Shown here piece by piece: positions 5,978-9,702 of a stretch of DNA of 9,702 bases. Location: NCBI GenBank assembly GCA_934446135.1, contig CAKSDT010000067.1, positions 1 through 9,702 of the forward strand, written 5' to 3'. The notes below the pieces were generated by a model that did not search any database, was not told where the DNA came from, and saw only the letters and a program-made list of their open reading frames with translations. The stretch is from an uncultured Clostridia bacterium (GTDB lineage Bacteria; Bacillota; Clostridia; RGIG6154). Each line of letters opens with the position of its first letter. Position 1 is the stretch's first letter. A program made the position numbers and the translations under genes.

Positions 5978-6030
5978 AATATTGCGTTGCACATTAAGGC
6001 TTTTGCCTTAATGTGCGGCTTTGCAATGTT
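5978..6030 (+). promoter_or_regulatory. Long intercistronic stem-loop between shell genes and eutN
   Basis: GCACATTAAGGC (5989-6000), a TTTT loop and GCCTTAATGTGC (6005-6016) form a perfect 12-base-pair hairpin. Outside it, AATATTGC (5978-5985) can pair with GCAATGTT (6023-6030), with one G-U pair, across a small internal loop. No T-run follows on either strand, so a simple intrinsic terminator is unlikely. An mRNA 3'-end stabiliser, processing site or attenuator that keeps the highly expressed hexamer cistrons apart from the low-copy pentamer is more plausible. The eutN ribosome site (about 6036-6042) is just beyond and is left free. Confidence 0.75.
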
Positions 6031-6049
6031 GTTGGAAAGGTGAAAATAT

Positions 6050-6313
6050 ATGCTTATAGGAAAAGTTAAAGGAAGTATTGTTTCCACACGCAAGAATGAA
6101 AATCTTGTCGGAAACAAGTTTATGATAGTTGAGCCGATAAAAAGCATGAATAAAGGCGGCGATTTTGTTGCTATTGACAATATCGGTGCCGGAATAGGCG
6201 AATATGTATTGGTTGCAACGGGAAGTGCGGCAAGAATAGGCTGCAATATGGATAATTCACCTGTTGATGCTGCTATTGTCGGAATTATTGATGATGGAAG
6301 CGAACTTGAATAA
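6050..6313 (+). CDS. eutN: BMC-P shell pentamer, EutN/CcmL family
   Basis: Pentameric vertex protein that caps the corners of the polyhedral shell, 87 residues, normal for EutN/CcmL. The family pattern is clear: GKVKGSIVSTRKNENLVGNKF at the start (read as two short blocks, 4-14 and 15-24), DNIGAGIGEYVLVATGSAAR in the middle (43-62), and PVDAAIVGIID at 71-81. The ribosome site AAAGGTG lies about 7 bases before the ATG. Few vertex proteins are needed per shell, which fits its place behind the large stem-loop. Confidence 0.95.
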   Translation: MLIGKVKGSIVSTRKNENLVGNKFMIVEPIKSMNKGGDFVAIDNIGAGIGEYVLVATGSAARIGCNMDNSPVDAAIVGIIDDGSELE

Positions 6314-6346
6314 ATCCCTTATTATTACGAAAGGTGAGATTGCTTT

Positions 6347-7675
6347 ATGACACTTGAAAATTTAAAGCAGATTATGAAAGAAAACGGCGTAGTCGGTGCA
6401 GGCGGTGCAGGTTTTCCGTCTTACGCAAAACTCGATAAAAAGGCCGATACGATAATTCTTAACTGTGCTGAGTGTGAACCCTTACTTAAACTTCACAGAC
6501 AGGTTCTTGCAAAATACGCGTTTGAAATTATGAGTACGCTTGATATAATAGCTGAAACTGTTGAGGCAGACACTGTTATTATTGCAGTTAAAAAGGCTTA
6601 TAAGGAAGCCGTAAATGCAGTAAAAGCACATCTCGATTCTTTCAAAAAGATTAAGATTGGTTATTTACCCGAGATATATCCTGCGGGTGATGAGGTGGTT
6701 ACTATTTATGAAACCACGGGAAGAGTTGTGGCACCGGGAAAAATTCCGATTTCTGTAGGTGTTACAGTGTTTAATGTTGAAACAATTTATAATGTATACA
6801 AGGCACTGAATAATTTGGGACCTGTTACATATAAGTACATAACTGTTGCCGGAGAGGTAAACAACCCGATAACAGTTAAAGTTCCGCTCGGAACACCGAT
6901 AGGTGAAGTAATTGAAATGGCCGGCGGAGCAAAAATTAAAGATTTCAGACTTGTAAACGGCGGACCTATGACAGGTATGATAACCGATGTTTACAATACA
7001 GTAACTAAGACAACAAACGGTATTTTGGTTATGCCGAAAGACCATTATATTATAAACAAAAAACTACAGGATGTTAAAACAGATATGAAAAGGGCGATGT
7101 CTGCCTGTTGTCAGTGCAGAATGTGTACGGACCTTTGCTCAAGAAATCTTTTGGGCCACCCGATTGAACCTCATAAATTTATGAGAGCGGCAACTTCCGG
7201 TGATACAAAAGATATTGGACCGTTTATAAATACAATGTTTTGTTCTGCCTGCGGAATATGTGAAATGTATGCCTGCGGACAGGGATTGTCGCCAAGAACA
7301 CTTATATCTGCATATAAATCCGGTTTGAGGAAAAACGGTGTGAAACCGCCCGAGAATGTTAAATTTGATGAAGTAAGTAAACAAAGAGAATTTAGAAAAG
7401 TTCCCATTCCGAGGCTTGTAGCAAGACTTGGACTTAAACCTTACGATGTACCGGCTCCGTTAGATGATGAACTAAGAACTGTGAAAAATGTTAAAATTGC
7501 ATTGCAGCAGCATATCGGAGCACCGGCTGAAGCGGTTGTTAAAAAAGGAGACCGTGTTACAGCGGGACAGGTAATAGGTAAATCGTCACAGGACAAACTG
7601 GGAGTTAATATTCATTCGTCTGTTACGGGTGAAGTAATTGATGTTAATGACAAATTTGTGACGATTAAAGCGTAG
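6347..7675 (+). CDS. pduS: PduS-type iron-sulfur flavoprotein (RnfC-like)
   Basis: Electron-transfer protein of 442 residues related to RnfC and the NuoF fold. In the Pdu system PduS is a flavin and Fe-S cobalamin reductase. Since the dehydratase here needs no B12, the job is more likely NADH-linked electron transfer through the shell or to the activase (inference). Visible parts are the glycine-rich GVVGAGGAGFPSY (14-26), NCAECEPLL (39-47), YPAGDE (111-116), an SLBB-like region near 160-200, and two 4Fe-4S motifs: C254, C257, C260, C264 (CX2CX2CX3C) and C299, C302, C305, C310 (CX2CX2CX4C). The C-terminal 60 residues form an RnfC-type barrel-like domain (VVKKGDRVTAGQVIGK). It directly precedes pduT, its known partner elsewhere. 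Confidence 0.94.
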   Translation: MTLENLKQIMKENGVVGAGGAGFPSYAKLDKKADTIILNCAECEPLLKLHRQVLAKYAFEIMSTLDIIAETVEADTVIIAVKKAYKEAVNAVKAHLDSFKKIKIGYLPEIYPAGDEVVTIYETTGRVVAPGKIPISVGVTVFNVETIYNVYKALNNLGPVTYKYITVAGEVNNPITVKVPLGTPIGEVIEMAGGAKIKDFRLVNGGPMTGMITDVYNTVTKTTNGILVMPKDHYIINKKLQDVKTDMKRAMSACCQCRMCTDLCSRNLLGHPIEPHKFMRAATSGDTKDIGPFINTMFCSACGICEMYACGQGLSPRTLISAYKSGLRKNGVKPPENVKFDEVSKQREFRKVPIPRLVARLGLKPYDVPAPLDDELRTVKNVKIALQQHIGAPAEAVVKKGDRVTAGQVIGKSSQDKLGVNIHSSVTGEVIDVNDKFVTIKA

Positions 7676-7691
7676 AAAGGATGGGTAGCAA

Positions 7692-8240
7692 ATGGGAAAA
7701 TCATTAGGAATGGCTGAATTTCAAAATGTATCGGCAGGTGTTAAAGCGGCTGATGTAATAATTAAAACAGCCGATGTTGATGTTATAGAAGCACAGGTTG
7801 TATGTCCGGGAAAATACATAATAATTATCACAGGGGAATTGAGTGCTGTAAGAGCGTCAATTGATGCTGCAAAAGTCAATTTTGGCAGACAACTTGTTGA
7901 CAGTTTTGTTCTCGGTAATCCGGATGAGTCGATATTTCCGGCAATTTACGGTGCAAATCCGATAGAAAATAAAAATGCTCTCGGCGTTCTTGAAACATAT
8001 TCGGCAGCTGCGATTATAGTTGCTGCGGATCTTGCAGCAAAAACAGCCGATGTTGAACTTATTGAACTCAGAATGGCAAGGGGTATGTGCGGAAAATCAT
8101 ATATGTATATAACGGGTGAAGTTGCCGCTGTAACTGCATCAATTGAATCTGCAAAAGAAAAAGTTGCGGAAAACGGTATGCTTCTTGATACTTCGGTTAT
8201 TCCGAATCCCGATGAAAAACTTTGGAATACAATACTGTAA
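7692..8240 (+). CDS. pduT: BMC-T tandem-domain shell protein, PduT-like with Fe-S cysteine
   Basis: Trimeric shell protein with two BMC domains (about 4-88 and 96-180), 182 residues, the usual PduT length. C38 in VVCPGKY is at the position where PduT trimers hold a single 4Fe-4S cluster in the central pore, so it probably carries electrons across the shell in partnership with PduS immediately upstream. A second cysteine, C133 (RGMCGKSY), occupies the equivalent loop of domain two. Domain one ends DSFVLGNPDESIF and domain two DTSVIPNPDEKLW, a clear internal duplication. The AAAGG ribosome site is 11 bases from the ATG. An ATG at 7681 between them is out of frame and stops after a few codons. 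Confidence 0.94.
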   Translation: MGKSLGMAEFQNVSAGVKAADVIIKTADVDVIEAQVVCPGKYIIIITGELSAVRASIDAAKVNFGRQLVDSFVLGNPDESIFPAIYGANPIENKNALGVLETYSAAAIIVAADLAAKTADVELIELRMARGMCGKSYMYITGEVAAVTASIESAKEKVAENGMLLDTSVIPNPDEKLWNTIL

Positions 8241-8264
8241 TACAACTAATCGGAGAAACATAAT

Positions 8265-9407
8265 ATGAATAAATTTAAAATAAAAACGGAAGTAAGATTC
8301 AGTGAAAATGCAATAGATACACTGCTTAATTTTAAAGATGTAAATGCCGCAATTGTTACCGATTCATTTATGTCTAAAAGCGGTGCGGTTGATTTTATCA
8401 AAAATAAACTTTCAAACTGCACAAGAATAGATGTATTTGATGAGGTTCGTCCGGATCCGCCGATTTCGCTTATAACGCAGGGCCTTAAATTCCTTCGTGA
8501 AAGCAATTCAGATATTGTTATTGCTTTGGGCGGAGGCTCTTCCATTGATGCCGCAAAAGCTATGGTATTTATGGCAAAAAAGGCGATGGACAGGGATATT
8601 GTGCTTGTTGCCATTCCTACTACAAGCGGTACAGGTTCGGAGGTTACTCAGTTCGCAGTTATAACTGACGAGGAAAAAGGAGTTAAATATCCGTTGGTAG
8701 ATGAAGGACTATTGCCAAATCTTGCAATTTTAGTTCCTGAACTTGTAACGACAGTTCCGCCGTCAGTTACGGCTGATACAGGGTTTGATGTTATAACCCA
8801 TGCGATGGAGGCTTATGTTTCAACACTTGCAAACGATGCGTCTGACGCATTGTCGGAAAAGGCACTAAAAATTGCATTTAAGTATTTGCCGATTGCGTAT
8901 AAGGACGGAAATAACATAAAAGCAAGAGAAAAAATGCACAGTGCATCTTGTCTTGCAGGTATGGCATTTAACGAAGTGGGACTTGGAATCAATCACGGAA
9001 TTGCTCATGCACTCGGTGCTAAATTCCACATTCCGCACGGAAGAGCAAATGCAATGCTTTTGCCCCATGTGGTTAAATTTAATGCGGACCTTCATAACAA
9101 TTTCGGCTCTGAAAAATACACAGAAGCGGCAATACGAATTGCTGAAGTAGGAAGAATGCTGAAACTTCCGCATGATACAAAGAAAATCGCAGTATTCAGC
9201 CTTATAGAAGAAATTAAATATATGCTTAAAATGATGAAAATTCCTGCAACCTTGCAGGATGCAGGAGTTAAGAAAGAGGATTACGAGGCTGTAAAAGAAA
9301 GCATTATTGAAAGTGCATTAAATGATACTTGCACCAAAACAAATCCGAGAAAGGTCGGAAAAGAAGGCGTCGAGATTATTCTTTCAAAAATTGCAATCTG
9401 GAATTAA
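8265..9407 (+). CDS. pduQ: Iron-dependent alcohol dehydrogenase, PduQ/FucO-like
   Basis: Group III (iron-containing) alcohol dehydrogenase, 380 residues. It reduces propionaldehyde to propanol and regenerates NAD+, or reduces lactaldehyde to 1,2-propanediol if it acts as FucO. Motifs are the nucleotide-binding GGGSSIDAAK (89-98), PTTSGTGSEVT (118-128) and the iron ligands D175, H179 (FDVITHAMEAY), H248 (HGIAHALG) and H258 (IPHG). No encapsulation-like helix is seen at either end. The ribosome site CGGAGA is 8 bases before the ATG, 24 bases after pduT. It is the last gene of the operon. Its TAA overlaps the stop of the minus-strand gene and no clear terminator follows. PduQ versus FucO cannot be decided by eye, though position next to pduT favours PduQ. 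Confidence 0.92.
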   Translation: MNKFKIKTEVRFSENAIDTLLNFKDVNAAIVTDSFMSKSGAVDFIKNKLSNCTRIDVFDEVRPDPPISLITQGLKFLRESNSDIVIALGGGSSIDAAKAMVFMAKKAMDRDIVLVAIPTTSGTGSEVTQFAVITDEEKGVKYPLVDEGLLPNLAILVPELVTTVPPSVTADTGFDVITHAMEAYVSTLANDASDALSEKALKIAFKYLPIAYKDGNNIKAREKMHSASCLAGMAFNEVGLGINHGIAHALGAKFHIPHGRANAMLLPHVVKFNADLHNNFGSEKYTEAAIRIAEVGRMLKLPHDTKKIAVFSLIEEIKYMLKMMKIPATLQDAGVKKEDYEAVKESIIESALNDTCTKTNPRKVGKEGVEIILSKIAIWN

Positions 9408-9625
9408 AAAAGAAAAATATCCATATCCTTTTTATTTTGGGATTTCGGATTTTCTCTGATATTTAGGTCGTTTTTAATAAGTTCGTAAATATAACCGTTG
9501 ATGCTTAAGTTTCTTTCATCACAATATGATTTTAATAATTCTTTTGTTCCTTTCGGGACTGTAAGATTTATACGGTCGTATTTTTCAGCGATAAATTTAT
9601 TTTTATAGTCGGTTGATTTGGACCT
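9404..9625 (-). CDS. Small ribbon-helix-helix (Arc-type) protein, start codon probably lost
   Basis: A short DNA-binding-type protein of 73 residues if read from 9625. The core YDRINLTVP (beta strand), KGTKELLKSYCDERN (helix) and LSINGYIYELIKNDL (helix) is the ribbon-helix-helix pattern of small Arc-like repressors common in Bacillota. Upstream on this strand is a good ribosome site, AAGGAGG (9634-9640), and exactly 8 bases later, in frame, stands AGG instead of ATG, followed by SKSTDYKNKFIAEKYD. The frame is open further up to GTG at 9694, but that part (IFILNNFIHYDILYL) overlaps a convincing promoter and does not look like the family. Either the start was mutated (C for A at plus-strand 9624), the base is a sequencing error, or an unusual start is used. 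The stop overlaps that of the dehydrogenase on the other strand. Confidence 0.65.
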   Translation of the reverse strand, partial: RSKSTDYKNKFIAEKYDRINLTVPKGTKELLKSYCDERNLSINGYIYELIKNDLNIRENPKSQNKKDMDIFLF

Positions 9626-9653
9626 AAATAAAACCTCCTTGAATTTTAAGTAA

Positions 9654-9682
9654 AGTATATCATAATGTATAAAATTATTCAA
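9654..9682 (-). promoter_or_regulatory. Promoter for the ribbon-helix-helix gene
   Basis: On the minus strand TTGAAT (9682-9677) and TATACT (9659-9654) are separated by 17 bases, close to sigma-A consensus. Transcription would begin near 9648, just before the AAGGAGG site, which places the true start codon downstream of that site rather than at the upstream GTG. Confidence 0.6.
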
Positions 9683-9702
9683 TATAAAAATCACTATACA
9701 TA

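Noticed and set aside
7681..7707. ATG at 7681 just after the ribosome site before pduT.
   Set aside because: It is out of frame with pduT and stops after eight codons; the ATG at 7692 gives the PduT N-terminus.
9406..9440. Possible intrinsic terminator after the iron alcohol dehydrogenase (A-run, ATATCC twice, T-run).
   Set aside because: The only pairing is A/U with a mismatch and there is no G/C stem, so it is too weak to call.

Overview
The window reads as one long plus-strand operon from a low-GC, strictly anaerobic Bacillota, most likely a gut-type Clostridia. Supporting signs are A/T-rich third positions, AGA/GGA-rich codon use, strong AGGAGG-type ribosome sites and an oxygen-sensitive glycyl radical enzyme. 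The operon encodes a glycyl-radical-enzyme-associated bacterial microcompartment (GRM). The class II fuculose-phosphate-type aldolase suggests the fucose/rhamnose-to-1,2-propanediol variety. The 5' end of the locus lies outside the window.

Layout. Positions 1-1028 hold the C-terminal part of the glycyl radical diol dehydratase with its radical glycine. At 1037-1837 is its radical-SAM activase. At 1842-2632 are an EutS/PduU-type shell protein and an EutP-type P-loop GTPase, joined by a TAATG overlap. An A/T-rich gap (2633-2761) carries a good internal sigma-A-type promoter whose -35 box sits inside a perfect inverted repeat. The second block follows: class II aldolase with a C-terminal encapsulation peptide (2762-3562), HbpS/GlcG-like protein (3565-4050), zinc-type alcohol dehydrogenase with an N-terminal encapsulation peptide (4053-5261), PduA-like hexamer (5291-5566), and a second PduA-like hexamer with a Lys-rich N-terminal extension and a strong internal start (5583-5975). 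A long stem-loop comes next, then the EutN pentamer (6050-6313), the PduS iron-sulfur flavoprotein (6347-7675), the PduT trimer (7692-8240) and an iron-dependent alcohol dehydrogenase (8265-9407). On the minus strand a small ribbon-helix-helix gene runs tail-to-tail into the operon. Its expected ATG seems to have become AGG.

How it fits together (family knowledge plus inference). The aldolase would split a 6-deoxy sugar 1-phosphate into DHAP and lactaldehyde. Lactaldehyde is reduced to 1,2-propanediol, the radical dehydratase makes propionaldehyde, and alcohol dehydrogenases reduce aldehyde to propanol and recycle NAD+. PduS and PduT, both with Fe-S ligand cysteines, could pass electrons across the shell. 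No CoA-acylating aldehyde dehydrogenase (PduP) and no phosphotransacylase (PduL) are present here. The second dehydrogenase, the zinc enzyme, carries the sort of N-terminal targeting helix usually seen on PduP.

The points most worth checking are the two-start extended shell protein, the zinc dehydrogenase as an encapsulated core enzyme, the intercistronic stem-loop, the inverted repeat around the internal -35 box, and the start-lost ribbon-helix-helix gene. No rRNA, tRNA, CRISPR array or insertion sequence was seen.
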